DNA of 64,000 nucleotides from Theobroma cacao (lineage: Eukaryota; Streptophyta; Magnoliopsida; Malvales; Malvaceae). Both the position numbers and the translations under genes were made by a program. Below the pieces are notes generated by a model. It was not told where the DNA came from. It searched no databases and saw only the letters and a list, made by a program, of their open reading frames with translations. The stretch spans positions 15,544,295 through 15,608,294 of the forward strand of contig NC_030851.1 in assembly GCF_000208745.1 (NCBI RefSeq), given 5' to 3'. Positions 36,631 to 47,454 of the stretch are shown here, piece by piece. Numbering within the stretch: position 1 is the first letter of the stretch; every line of letters starts with the position of its first letter.

Positions 36631-37026
36631 GAAAAATTTTGAAATTTTCTCAAAAGACAGTAGGCACTTAGTCGACTAAGAGAGGCATTTAGTCAACTAA
36701 GAGCATTTTGTCTCTTTAAATAATAAGACTTAGTTAGTTAAAAGAGAAAAAGAATAAAATAGTGAACAGGAACAGTATACCGGGTGAAGAGAATGGGTAG
36801 AAAATACTACCTAGATGAAAAATAAAATAGGAGGTAAAGTTTGAATTTTGAACAGGAGAAAAATTGACGGTAGTTAAGGGGGAGATAGATGGTTTTTGGG
36901 AAAATCAAACTACCCATTAACTCATTTCCTTTACATTTTCTCTCTTATGAAACTGATCCACCCAAAACTAAAACCCTCTCCGCTTAGATTCTCAAAACCC
37001 TCAATCTGAAATTTCTCAAATCCAAA
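36631..37026 (+). promoter_or_regulatory. Spacer between pol and the extra ORF with copied LTR motifs
   Basis: Holds a perfect CTTAGTCGACTAAG palindrome (36667-36680) and, at 36689-36710, 22 bases identical to the 3' LTR at 40011-40032. A promoter role for the downstream ORF is inference. Confidence 0.45.
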
Positions 37027-38912
37027 ATGGCAAAAACCTCTTTGACCAAAGAGATTGCTGAGAAGAAGAAAGGAAAACGGCCACTGGAAGAAGGCATGCA
37101 AGCAGAAATACAGAAAAGGAAATGGAAAATTAGGTATGCATCGATGAGTGAAATATCTAGAAAATCGCAAAAGAAAAAAGAACAAAAAACAAAGAAGAAG
37201 AAAGAAAAGGGAAAATCATCTAAGAAAGGTAACACCTCATCTTCTAAGTTTAGGAATAAAGCACATGAAGATAGATACAAGAAATTAGAGAATGCCCCCA
37301 TTACTTGTGAAAAATACATTGATTGGGTAGTTTTAGTGAAATTCCAAAAATTCAAACAAGCTTATCTGATTATTTTGAGGATTTAAAACTGAAGGAGTTT
37401 AGCATCTTTAAGAATCGATCCTATAGTGCTAACTTGGTAAAAGAATTTTATTCAAGTATAGCAATTGACAAGGGTGAACTAGAGGAGCCTGATGATTATC
37501 TTGATAATCGCCTGAATGTGTTTTTAAATGGAAAGGAATTTACTATAACTGCTGCTGATCTAGGGAGTTTACTTAAAATCAAATGTGAGGAAGGAGAGTT
37601 TGACTTTCTTGAAAATTATGACCCATCCTCCTTGTGGGAAATAATTACAAAGAGAAAGGAAAAATACTCCTAAAAAAGTAATACTGGCCTAATTATCAGT
37701 CCTCAAATTAGGATTTTGCATTACTTTATAGCAGCAAACATTCATGAAAGAAACGACAGTTTTAGCTACATTAGCCTTCAGGACTTATGGCTAATGGAGC
37801 ATGCATTCAATGGTACTCCCTTGAATCTTGGTCGATTTATGGTTGAAAGAATGAGAAGAGCTTGTACAGGGGACAAGATAAATCTACTATATGGAAATAT
37901 CATTACTGCACTGGTACAAAAAGAAAGGAATTTGGACCAAAAGCTATGAAATGGACTTGGTAAAGAGTAGAGACCAGGCTATCTATTTAGGTAGTCTGCC
38001 AAAGATGGGATACAAGTTAGATGGAGAAACTTTTGTTAAATCACCCAAGGTCTCTGCAATACTAGCACAAATAGAGGCAACACCCTCACCATTTTCCAGG
38101 GAAATGATTTTCAATCTGTTGATGAGAATGGATGGGAAGCTTATAGAGCAATCTTCAAAAATTGAGAAAATGGAAGAAAGACTTGCAGAGATTGAAAATA
38201 TGATAAAGGAAAAAGGGAAATCTATTGTTGAGCCTACAGTTGAGGACATTTTAGCAACTCCAAGCCCAGCACCAGCAAGGGAAACTGCTGAAGGCCCTGC
38301 CTTCCCAATTGAGAGTTTTGGAGGCCCTGTTCCTCAAAATAAAGATGCTGAACCAATGATTGACCTTGAAGCTGAGCTTAAAAAGGAAAAAGAATCAGAT
38401 AAGGGACTAAAGTTCTTAGATCTCTTGATGGTACCTCTCCACTTAATCAAGATCCACAACCAGAATCTCAACCATCTTCTCCACATTCTGAAGAGGTTTC
38501 AATCATGGGTCTTTTTCATCAAATGATTCATGAGGAGCAAGTTGAGAAAGAAGTAGCTCAAGCAAAAACACAGCAAGCCACATCTGCACCAGCACACATA
38601 GTAGATAAGCAGACTGGGAAAGAAAAAGAGAAAGCTATTGCAGCTCCACAGGCCAAATCAAAACCACTTGGTAAAGGTATCAAGAGAATGGCAACCAAGA
38701 CCAAATTCCTCAAAAAGAGAAAATCTTCCAAAATTGTTGAGAAGGCTAAACTAGCAACTATCTCTTCTCCTTAAGAACCCCTAAAAGTTTTTGACAAATC
38801 CTCACCTAAACCTTCACCATAAAAATCACTACCAGAACCTTCTCCTGAACCCCTTAATGTAAAATATTTCATTGATGAATCCTCTCCCTCATCCTATTCA
38901 GAAGATGATTAA
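37027..38912 (+). pseudogene. Extra ORF of Copia B after pol (putative plant transposon protein domain)
   Basis: ATG at 37027 begins a Lys-rich basic N-terminus (MAKTSLTKEIAEKKKGKRP). The middle reads NRSYSANLVKEFYSSIAIDK, VFLNGKEFTITAADLGSLLKI and LHYFIAANIHERND..MEHAFNGTPLNLGRFMVERM, resembling the domain annotated as putative plant transposon protein in extra ORFs of SIRE- and Athila-type elements. The C-terminal half has a predicted coiled coil (MEERLAEIENMIKEKGKSIVEP) and a Pro/Ser/Lys-rich tail ending SSYSEDD then stop. Frame changes near 37325, 37900 and 38510 and a few stops break it. No transmembrane segment is evident, so an envelope role is not supported. Function unknown. Confidence 0.78.
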
Positions 38913-39719
38913 GCATCCTTGAGATTTGATGATGACAAAAAGGGGGAGAAGTGGAAAGCTAAGGGAAATGGAAAATAAATTAAAAAAAAATGTTAGGGTA
39001 GAGGTACCAAAAATCTAGGTGAAATTTAGGGTGTTGAATTTGACTAGGTTGTCTATGGTAGATGGTCTATGGTAGTTTGCTGAAAATTGGATAATGGTCA
39101 TTGTGCTGAGACACTATTTATTTATTTTGTTATGTTGCTGATGACTGATGCTGAAAGTGTGTTGAGAACTTATTCTGATAATGTACTGAAAACTTATTCT
39201 CATGATATTTTGGTTGGATTGTGAATGAATGCAATGCTGATACGCTAATGATTGAATATTTAAAGTTGTTATTGAGTTTCTGCTGATGCTTTGGTGCTAA
39301 CTTTGAGCTGATATGCTGATAATTAATTGTTGATGTGATATTGTGAGTGAAATTCGGATGAAAATAAATATGAATGCTGATATTTTTAATTGGATGGTTT
39401 ATGGCATATAGCTTTGGAATGAATTAAGTCTGGAAACAATATGATAGACAACAAGCTGAAATAGTAATAATGTTCTGTCACCCTGTCACTTACTGCTTAT
39501 TATTCCATAAGCTTGTATAAATATATTCTGTCATAAATTTGAACCATCATATGTCATTTTCTGTATGACAATAATAAAAACATGCTGAAATGAATAATAA
39601 AACTATGCACACACTAAGGGAAAGCGCATACTTAGGGGGAGGAAAAACTCCATTTTGTGCAGAACTAAAAAGAATAAAAGGACACTGTGCTGTTAACCAA
39701 GGAATGTTTTGTCATCATC
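38913..39719 (+). other. 3' non-coding region of Copia B
   Basis: AT-rich, with many short GCTGATA/GCTGAA words, and no ORF. Confidence 0.6.
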
Positions 39720-39732
39720 AAAAAGGGGAGAT
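39720..39732 (+). other. Polypurine tract of Copia B
   Basis: AAAAAGGGGAGAT directly before the 3' LTR start TGTTAG. A similar GATGACAAAAAGGGGGAGAA lies at about 38932, just after the extra ORF; a second purine tract of this kind is known in SIRE-like elements. Confidence 0.85.
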
Positions 39733-40896
39733 TGTTAGTTCCATTAGTTTTTTATGATAATAAAACATTCCCATTCATTTGTGTTTAATATCTCTACTTG
39801 AGTGTGCAGGACAAATATTGTATTCAAAAATTAATAAATCATTCAAATGCACATGTCAAAAAGCATAGGAATAAGGAAGCCACAATTGATCAACAAGACA
39901 GAAGCCCCTTAGTCAATTAATGAAGATTTAGTCAACTAAATTTCAAATAAGAAGTTGGCAAGCTGAAGAGTATTGAGAGACAAAAAAGACTTAGTCGACC
40001 AAGAAATGAGTTAGTCAACTAAGAGCATTTTGCCAAAAATTTTGAATTGTGCACTAGAAGACAAATTAACGGCTAGAATTGCTACCAAACTGTTTCTAAC
40101 GGTCAAAAACCGTCTAACTCACATCAGAGCTGATTTTCCAAGTATAAAAGGGACTTAAAACAGATAGAATGCAATAAAGGCTTCCAAGAACAAAAAGAGC
40201 TCAAAATAGCAAAAATTCTCTACAATACTCTCTGCACTTCACTCCAATCTTTGTATTTGAGATAGGGACTTCACTTGGTACCATTCAGATCAAGCTAGTG
40301 ATCATAGGTACATTCTTATTTTTTTTCTTCTTAAATACTTAGAGTGGGCGAGTCACTGTAAGGGGTTTATTCAAGCTTGGGTTAGCTTGATTGAATGTAT
40401 AGGTTCTAACTTAGCCTAGAAAAGTTAGTTGTTGGGTTTTGGTTGATCCCGTGAAAAACCATTGTTATAGGTTATGGTTGAGCCTTTGAAAAACCACTTT
40501 GGGTTTTAGTTGAGCTTGTGAAAAACCATTGTGAAAGGTTGTGGTTGAGCCTTTGAAAAACCACTTTGGGTTTTGGTTGATCCCGGTAAAAACCATTGTG
40601 AAAGGTTTTGGCTAAGCTTGATAAAAGCCATTGTAAAGCTTGGTGAAAGTTTGTGAATTTCACCTGTTCATAGTGGATTAGTTTGAAAAATCCTTGGTTG
40701 AATAATCAAGGTAGTGTATGTAGGTCTTGGACCGAACCACTATCAATTACTGCGCATTGTCTCCTCTATTTTTAATCTTTCATTCATCTTTTAATTTTCC
40801 TTTTATTTTGAATCTATCCCCAACTAAAAGATAACTTTATTAAGAGCCAAAAAGTTCTATTCACCCCCCCTCTAGCACATTTATTTAGGACCAACA
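39733..40896 (+). repeat. 3' LTR of Copia B
   Basis: 1,164 bp, TGTTAGTTCC to GGACCAACA. Shorter than the 5' LTR mainly by one block of about 70 bp bounded by TTAGTC(G/A)ACTAAG motifs. Confidence 0.95.
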
Positions 40897-40904
40897 GCTG
40901 CTGC

Positions 40905-41600
40905 ATCAATTGTTGTTCTAATTGGTCCTAGCAAATCATTATAAAAAGTTTGAACTTGTAGCCATTTAGGTAACCCATGGTGAAGACATCTTCTTAGCAA
41001 ATCCTTATACCTCTCCCAAGCTTCATATAGTGTTTCAGAGTCAAGTTGCACAAAAGAGGTGATATCATTACGTATTTTTGTTGTCTTAGTAGGTGGAAGA
41101 ATTTTGCCAAGAATTTATAAGTTGAATCATCCCAAGTACTAATAAACTCATTTGGAAGCGAATTTAACCAAACTCTTTACCTTATTTGTAACACTATTAT
41201 TTTTGAAAGTATCACAAATCTCCAAGAAATTCACAAAATGTGCATTAGGATAATCATTCAAAAGTCCCTTAAACTAAATAAAAGTTTGAATTATCTGAAT
41301 GATTGCTGGTTTGATTTCAAAATTATAGGCTTGGATAACAGGTCTACGGATGCTAAAATGAAAGCCTTGAACGAGAGGTACAGCATATTCTTGCAAGGGC
41401 TTATTTACTTCACGATCTGCCATTGTATTAAATTGAGAAAAAGCTTGCAAATTTTCCTTCTTGAGTTTTTGAAAAGTCTTTTCAATTTTTGGATCAAAAG
41501 GAACAACATCCAAAATTTTGCCTCTTTGCATACAATGACTAAAAAATACTTGAAAATAAAAACAAAATTTGAAGTAAGATTAAATTGCTTAGTATTAATA
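40905..41600 (-). pseudogene. Athila-1 gag, N-terminal part
   Basis: The minus strand reads REVNKPLQEYAVPLVQGF, SIRRPVIQAYNFEIKPAIIQIIQTF (41274-41410), then towards 40905 the region matching Athila-2 gag (LPKWLQVQTFYN-type wording). It precedes the Copia B insertion. Stops and shifts are present. Confidence 0.82.
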
Positions 41601-41630
41601 TTAACAAAAATAGAAAATTTAAGAAACAAT

Positions 41631-41648
41631 TCCCCTGCAACAATGCCA
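41631..41648 (-). other. Primer-binding site of Athila-1
   Basis: The minus strand reads TGGCATTGTTGCAGGGGA, 14 of 18 matches to the tRNA-Asp-type site TGGCGCCGTTGCCGGGGA used by Athila elements. It lies six bases inside the 5' LTR. Confidence 0.75.
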
Positions 41649-41654
41649 AAAACT

Positions 41655-43295
41655 TGTTTGTCGGATAAACCATGCAACTGGACATATCATAATTAAGTAA
41701 TATAATGAAAGTAAAGTTCATTCTCACGGAGAACTTAACTTAATCTACTACTATGCTTGCCAAGTACTAAAACTAACACAACCTAATCTTATTCAAATAA
41801 CCAAATTAAAGATGCATAAAATTAAAACTAAAACTGAAAATAACAATAGCAATTTAATTAATTAATCAATCAACCAAAATTCTAGAACCATAATATCCCC
41901 TCATTGTTTCATCTGAATTTCTTTTACTCTCCCTTTATTTACTAGATAGCCTTGAGTTGTTAACCTAGAGTTAGAATTTATTTATAAGTTACCATCGAGT
42001 TTCTTATAATATCTTTCTCAACCAATTTACTATATGTCTATGCAAATTGAAATTAAGAAAGATTCATTAAGAACACTCTAATTTTGGCCACATATAACAT
42101 ATAAGTGTATGTCTATGCTACACGCGAATCAAATCAATCATCTCATGCAATTAATATTGAACTTACGCTATTTTATCCAAGGTTTACTTTAAACTTTCTC
42201 TCTTAGTTCCATTTTAAGTTTCCAAATCAATATAATTGGTGGATAATCAATTGTACACATTAAGAACAGGATTGAAATAAACAACTCAAACACTACCAAT
42301 CATAAGCAAGAAAGAATATTAAAACCTCAAACTACGCATTGGGTTTAATTGTGATTCTAGATTAAAAAACTTCATTCAACATAATGTATGTAAACATTAT
42401 TCAAAAAAGTATAAATATTAAAACTAAACAAGAAAGTATAAAGAAAACTAAAGAAGAAAAGAACTCTAGGTTTTGTCATTCTTTGATATGCAATTCCTCT
42501 TTTGAATTCCTTGCCTTCTTGTTAGACTTAAAGCCTCTTTTTCTTTAGAAAACTCTTGCTTAATTCATGCTAAAACGTCCTCTTGAAAGAGGACTTAAAA
42601 TAAAGTTTGAGTCCAAGGTAAAATAGAAGTCATAAAGCACCAAAAGTCTCTTTCCTTCATTGGGCGCTGCGGCGCTTTGACTTGATTATTTTTTTTCTCA
42701 TTCTTCTTTTAGGTGCCGAGGAGTTGGGTGCTTGGTGGCCATAGCACTGAGGCTCCTATGCGCCTTGAAGCATCCTTCTCAATTGGGGTGCCATGGCACT
42801 AACTCATTCCATGGCCATGGCACTTAAGGCTTTACAATGCTCATTCAAGCTTTGTGACACTACTTCAATTTAGACATGATTTTTAACAATTTTATAGGCC
42901 GAAATGGGCAAAGTGATAAATAGAAAAGTTGTAGAGTTTCCTGTTAGATTTCCAATGGTTTAAAAATCATATCAATTTGACTTCTGTAGTGAAAGATATG
43001 CTCAAAATACTGATGTATGTGTAGTGAAAGTCTGCACCTTGAATGCATCTCCTTCACAAAAAAGGCCTTCTTTTCAAAGCACACCAACAAAAACTTAAAT
43101 TAACTTAAATAATTACTAAACTTAAATCAAAATAACATAAAATAGCCTAACTCAATTGAACCAAATATAATTAAATTAAATTAAATAAATGACTAAAAAT
43201 GACTAAAACCAACTAATAATTAAGCTAAATTTCAAGAACTTAGACAAAATATATTGAAAATTAAGATCAAATAACTCTATAAAATAGAGTTATCA
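41655..43295 (-). repeat. 5' LTR of Athila-1
   Basis: 1,641 bp; on the + strand TGTTTGTCGGATAAACC to ATAGAGTTATCA. The outer end carries a 9-bp stem, 3-base loop hairpin (43272-43292). Confidence 0.92.
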
Positions 43296-43350
43296 CTTAC
43301 CTCAGAGCTTTTGAAGATTTAGAGTTTGTTCATACATCATAACATATCAA

Positions 43351-43351
43351 T

Positions 43352-43392
<41 letters not shown>

Positions 43393-43408
43393 NAACTAAT
43401 AATACTAA

Positions 43409-43452
<44 letters not shown>
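43351..43452. repeat. (TA)n microsatellite with one undetermined base
   Basis: Two (TA)n runs separated by a short AACTAATAATACTAACTAA spacer and a single N at about 43393. Confidence 0.9.
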
Positions 43453-43453
<1 letters not shown>

Positions 43454-43520
43454 CATGCTATTCGTCCAATCAACTGATTATATTCAAACACAGTCAACGA
43501 GTGATCCTCCTTGGACATAA

Positions 43521-43790
43521 TCAAATCAACATACGGTGGCCAGCCAACAAAATCAAATCACGCATGGTGCCAAAGCAACTGGTAGAGAGTCAAATCACAC
43601 ACAGTGCCAAAACAATTGGTGGAGGTTTAAATCACGCACAATGTTGAAGCAGCCAACAGAGGTTCAAATCACACACGGTGTTCAAGCAACTAGCAGAGGT
43701 TCAAATCACACATGGTGCTGAAGTAATCAACAATGGTTTAAATCATGCACGGTGCTGAAGCAACTGAAGGAGGTTCAAAGTTGCAAGGGC
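43521..43790. repeat. 37-bp minisatellite, about seven units
   Basis: Units of the form TCAAATCACGCATGGTG..GAAGCAACTGG.AGAGG recur every 36-37 bp from 43521 (43553, 43590, 43626 and on), each 70-85% alike by eye. Lies in the middle piece of the chromovirus-like solo LTR. The ORF at 43536-43721 is a product of the repeat. Confidence 0.85.
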
Positions 43791-44077
43791 AGGACAACAC
43801 TGATCCATAAATCAAATCAATGTCCGGAATTCATAATCATCGAACGAGCACATCAATATTATCCTAAACCATGAGATCCTCAATATCTGACTTGCATAGG
43901 TAATTCAACCTTAATCCCACATAGTTACATATATCGTCAACAAGTTACTCCCAATTCCAATATAACTTCATATAAATGAATATATGGTAGCTCAATAACC
44001 ATTTACGACATCTAAATAAGTAACTCACCATTCACAAATTCAAAAATAGAAATTCCGATCATTAGGAGTTCGAAAGG

Positions 44078-45605
44078 TATTGTCGATTTTATCACGTAAG
44101 TAGAGTATTAAATCCCACAGAGAATTGTTCCAACTTTTGCTAAATACTAAAATTAAAACAACCTAATCTTATTCAAACAACCAAATTAAATTGATTACAA
44201 ACAAAACTAAAACTAAATAGTAACTAAATTGAATTTAAAAGATAATGGGCAAAACTTTACTTGACAAAATTCAATTAATAAAGAGCTTAGGATTACAATA
44301 TCCTTAACACTTCATCTGAATCCTCTTTCTCTCTCTAAACTTACTTTAATGGATTGAGTTGCTAGCCTAGAGTCCCAATTTATTTATAAATCTCTGTCGA
44401 GATCCTTATAAAAACATCTGCCTCAATTAATTTACTATATGTCAACGTAAAGTCAACTGAAGAAAGATTCATTAAGCTTTGGCGTTAATCTTGGCTACAT
44501 GCGACACATAGGTGTATGTCTATCATATATGCAAATCAGATCACCTAATCAACTAAGTAAATTTGAATACATGTTTTTCCATTCATGGCATAATCTAAAC
44601 TCCCTTCGTCAAGTTGTATTTAGATATCCAAATAAATCTAATTGGTGATTAAGCAATTAGAAACAATAAACACAAAATTGGAATAAACAATTCATATTCC
44701 ATAGATAATAAGCAAAAGAGAGATAAAGTATTCAAATTGCATGTTAAGTTCAATACAATCCCAGAAAAAGCAAATTAGTTCATAATAACTACTGAAAACA
44801 TCATTAAAATAAAATCAACCTTTAATCCAAGCTAAAGAAAGTGAGAGAAGAACAAAAGTAGAGAGAGAAACTAAGATTTGAAGCTTTTGAATCTCTAATC
44901 TTCTTTGATTTCCCCTTGCTTTCTTGCTTTCTTGATGTCTTCTTTTCTCTAGAAAAGTTACTCTCAATGCCTTTTAAAAGTGCTTTGAAGAGCCTTCTTT
45001 TAAATAGCCCTCAAAGACTTAATGTACTTAAAACTCGAATTTCAGAGTGTTGGGATATCGACGAGTGCCGTAGCCTCCATTGTTTGGCACTGTGGTGCCC
45101 AACTCTCGGGTTTTTATATGAGTGCATTCTTTTCTTGGCACTGCGAGCTCAAATTTCTAAAACTGTGGTGATAGCTTCTTAGGGATTTTTCTCCATGAGC
45201 CTATTCAAACTGGGCAAAATGGTAAAAATGAAAGTTGTAGTCCTGTCTCTTATCTTTCCAATGCCTTAAAAATCAAGTCATTTGGACTTCCAGAGCGAGA
45301 GTTATTCTAGAATTACCAACATAGTATAGCGATGCTAGCTTGCTATCTTGATTCCTTTACTTCGATTTCCTTCTTTGTTTTGAAGCCGTTTTGATCGTGC
45401 ACCTTGTAAGAACAACCAAACTAAATTTATAACATAATAAATTGACTTAACCAACATAAAATCTAGCTAAAATAACTACTTGAAGTAATTAAACTAACTT
45501 AAAAGAAACCATTAAAACGTGACAATATCACATCAAAACTTCAAAGACTTAGCGAATTCCTATGCTCAAAATGTGACAATATAACTCTTTTTCATAGAGT
45601 TATCA
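44078..45605 (-). mobile_element. Solo Athila-like LTR
   Basis: 1,528 bp; + strand TATTGTCGATTTTATCACG to CATAGAGTTATCA. Flanking 5-mers AAAGG (44073-44077) and AAGGG (45606-45610) match at four of five. Inserted in the chromovirus-like LTR. No internal domain. Confidence 0.82.
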
Positions 45606-46339
45606 AAGGGCAACAATATATACATTAGCCACCATATAGCTCATACCAAATCAAATAGCACATACATACCTCATTTAAAGGTAGGATTCACAATTCTAAT
45701 TCACACTAGCCTAGGCACAGTTATTCAAGGCAAACACAACAATTGTACTTTACACATTAGCATTTATGCAGATATAGACGTATATGTCATATAGCTCCTA
45801 CATTCACACTTAAATCCCCACTCACAACGACAATAAGAATTTCTCCAATGTTTGAAAACTCAATTTTTTCTTCTTGCTCCCAACGGGATTCCAAGCCCGA
45901 CAATGCCAAAAAACTTCTTTTCCCTCTTAGACAAAACATAAAAATTTATACTTAGTATTTCAAATAATTTCTAACATTTCAAACGAGCTCAACTTCCAAC
46001 TACAACACATAATTTACCTAGTTTCAAGTTCTACAATCAAAATATTCTTAAATTCTTACTTTAAGTGTTGGTTTGAATCACTAATTTCTAGCAATCCAAG
46101 GGAAGACAACAACAAAACTGAAGAAAAAAAGAATTTCAAAGTTGTAAACCGATTAAACCACAAACCAATTGGTGAAAAAGGTTAATCTTACCTTCATTAA
46201 GGTTTTTCAAACCCCAAAACTCCTTCAAGCACCAAAATCTAAATATGGGACATGGGGTTCAAAAGGGTAGAGCATAAAGGTGTTTCTCTTTTGTTTTCTA
46301 AATGGGTGGATTGCCCAAAGTCCTTTTATTTTTGTAAAT

Positions 46340-46750
46340 TTTCATGAATTTATCAATAGATGAAAGGTATTTATTGATAGATTGCTCTTTAACTTTTGCA
46401 CATCAAAGTTCATCTATCGATAGATAAGCCCGTTTATCAATAGATGACACCTAATTTATATTTTAATTGCTTTCGGACTTGGATTTGTCGATAGATGGAT
46501 AGGATCTATTGATAGATATTCATTTGCACTAATTTTGTTTGCTCTCAGGTTTTTATCTATCCATAAATTTGGCACACTCCATCGGTCGATTGCGTTCAAT
46601 GCTTCATATTGCTCACGGGTGGACATCAATCGATAGTCATGAAGAATCTATCAATAGATGTTCTTCACATTGCTTCCAATTATTTTTTAGGTAACATCTA
46701 TTGATAGATTTAGAACATCTATTAATAAATCATGTCTAGAGCTCAAATCT
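46340..46750. repeat. Dispersed short palindromes, ATCTATCGATAGAT family
   Basis: The perfect 14-bp palindrome is at 46412-46425. At least eight imperfect relatives such as TCAATAGATG and CATCTATTGATAGAT occur between 46345 and 46735, in both half-site orders. Within the third piece of the chromovirus-like LTR. Confidence 0.75.
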
Positions 46751-47108
46751 TCACAATTCAAAGTCTACAAATTCATTTCTCTAAGTCCTCAACTCATTTT
46801 CATTTCAATAATCACTTTAATAGATCACATGGCATTAAGTTTCCGCTGTATATGTTTACTATCCAACCTAAATCCTCAATCAAACTCCAAATCATATAAT
46901 TCAGAAATCAAAAGTTAACATTGTAGCCTAAGTACGACATCTAATATTCAAGTACCAAGCATATGCATAATATTATCGAGGATCTTCAAACATACCAAAA
47001 TTCATAGTTATTCTCTTATAAGCATGAGCAGTCTAAGTTCACATGTGCCTACATCAAATAGGTTAACTAATACCACACATAATCCAACTCAAAGTTGAGG
47101 ATGTTACA

Positions 47109-47454
47109 GTAATGATTTTTATGCTTTTAGTTCTTATGATAGTGATCATCCATATACTTTGAGGAATTAGAAGATGCATTTCAAGAATTAGCTTATGAAC
47201 TTAAGAACATACCTATGAAATATAGAAAAAGAGATATCAAAGCGAAGAGTTGAAAATGATTATCTAATTAAAGTTAAAATTGAGCTAGAAGACAAAGTTA
47301 AGTGCTTAGAGACTGAAGTACATTACTTGAAAGAGAAAAATGACCACTTGCATGAATCATTCTCAAAATGGAACATGAGTTCATAGAAATTAAATCACAC
47401 TCTTGAAACTCAAAAGGCATTCTTTAATAAGGAAAGCATAGGATATGATGGGAT
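47109..47454 (+). pseudogene. Copia A gag, second part with coiled coil
   Basis: Continues the frame lost at 22945: DFYAFSSYDSDHPYTL, then ENDYLIKVKIELEDKVKCLETEVHYLKEKNDHLHESFS, a heptad-rich coiled coil, and HTLETQKAFFNKESIGYDG, the typical gag end of SIRE-like elements. One or two stops. Cut at 47454 by an Athila-like LTR. Confidence 0.78.

Larger units (their letters stand above)
30652..40896 (+). mobile_element. Copia B: complete SIRE-like Copia retrotransposon
   Basis: 10.2 kb with two LTRs (30652-31882 and 39733-40896), initiator-tRNA PBS, gag-pol, an extra ORF and a PPT. It sits in Athila-1 gag: the sequence before it (CACCTCCA) continues after it (GCTGCTGCATC) as in Athila-2. Flanking 5-mers are GGTTC (30647-30651) and GCTGC (40897-40901), a degraded target-site duplication at best. 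RT wording (YVDDIVFGAT, SLLHLTASRPDIQFSVC), a long coiled-coil gag and a post-pol ORF place it near SIRE/Maximus. Stops and frameshifts show it is inactive. Confidence 0.93.
23782..43295 (-). mobile_element. Athila-1: Ty3 element, minus strand, with internal deletion and two nested insertions
   Basis: Both LTRs, PBS, PPT and a CTTAC target-site duplication are present. Without the nested solo LTR and Copia B the element is about 7.4 kb. Domains on the minus strand, from right: gag (41530 to 40905, then 30651 to 29600), protease region (29560-29150), then directly the integrase C-terminal part (29093-28810). RT, RNase H and the integrase core are gone. The protease has also lost its active-site block. 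It must have depended on other copies even before the insertions, or decayed later. Lineage by gag wording and PBS. Confidence 0.88.
22946..47108. mobile_element. Chromovirus-like solo LTR, split into three pieces by later insertions
   Basis: Pieces 22946-23781, 43296-44077 and 45606-47108 make one LTR of about 3.1 kb, starting TGTCACGATCTAGGCTC and ending GAGGATGTTACA. It lies inside Copia A gag: removing it joins GTATAT(CAT) to GATTTTTAT in frame. The flanking 5-mers are ATCAT (22941-22945) and GTAAT (47109-47113), matching at 3 of 5. No internal domains, hence a solo LTR. The lineage is inferred from terminal wording only. The third piece holds repeats of the palindrome ATCTATCGATAGAT. Confidence 0.68.

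Noticed and set aside
36931..37355. Minus-strand Phe-rich ORFs of 84 and 123 codons
   Set aside because: Reverse reading of the Lys-rich start of the Copia B extra ORF (AAA/AAG read as TTT/CTT).
43536..43721. ORF encoding a repeated SNHTWC/QITHG-like peptide
   Set aside because: Direct translation of the 37-bp minisatellite; a 37-bp unit does not keep frame, so a protein repeat is not selected.
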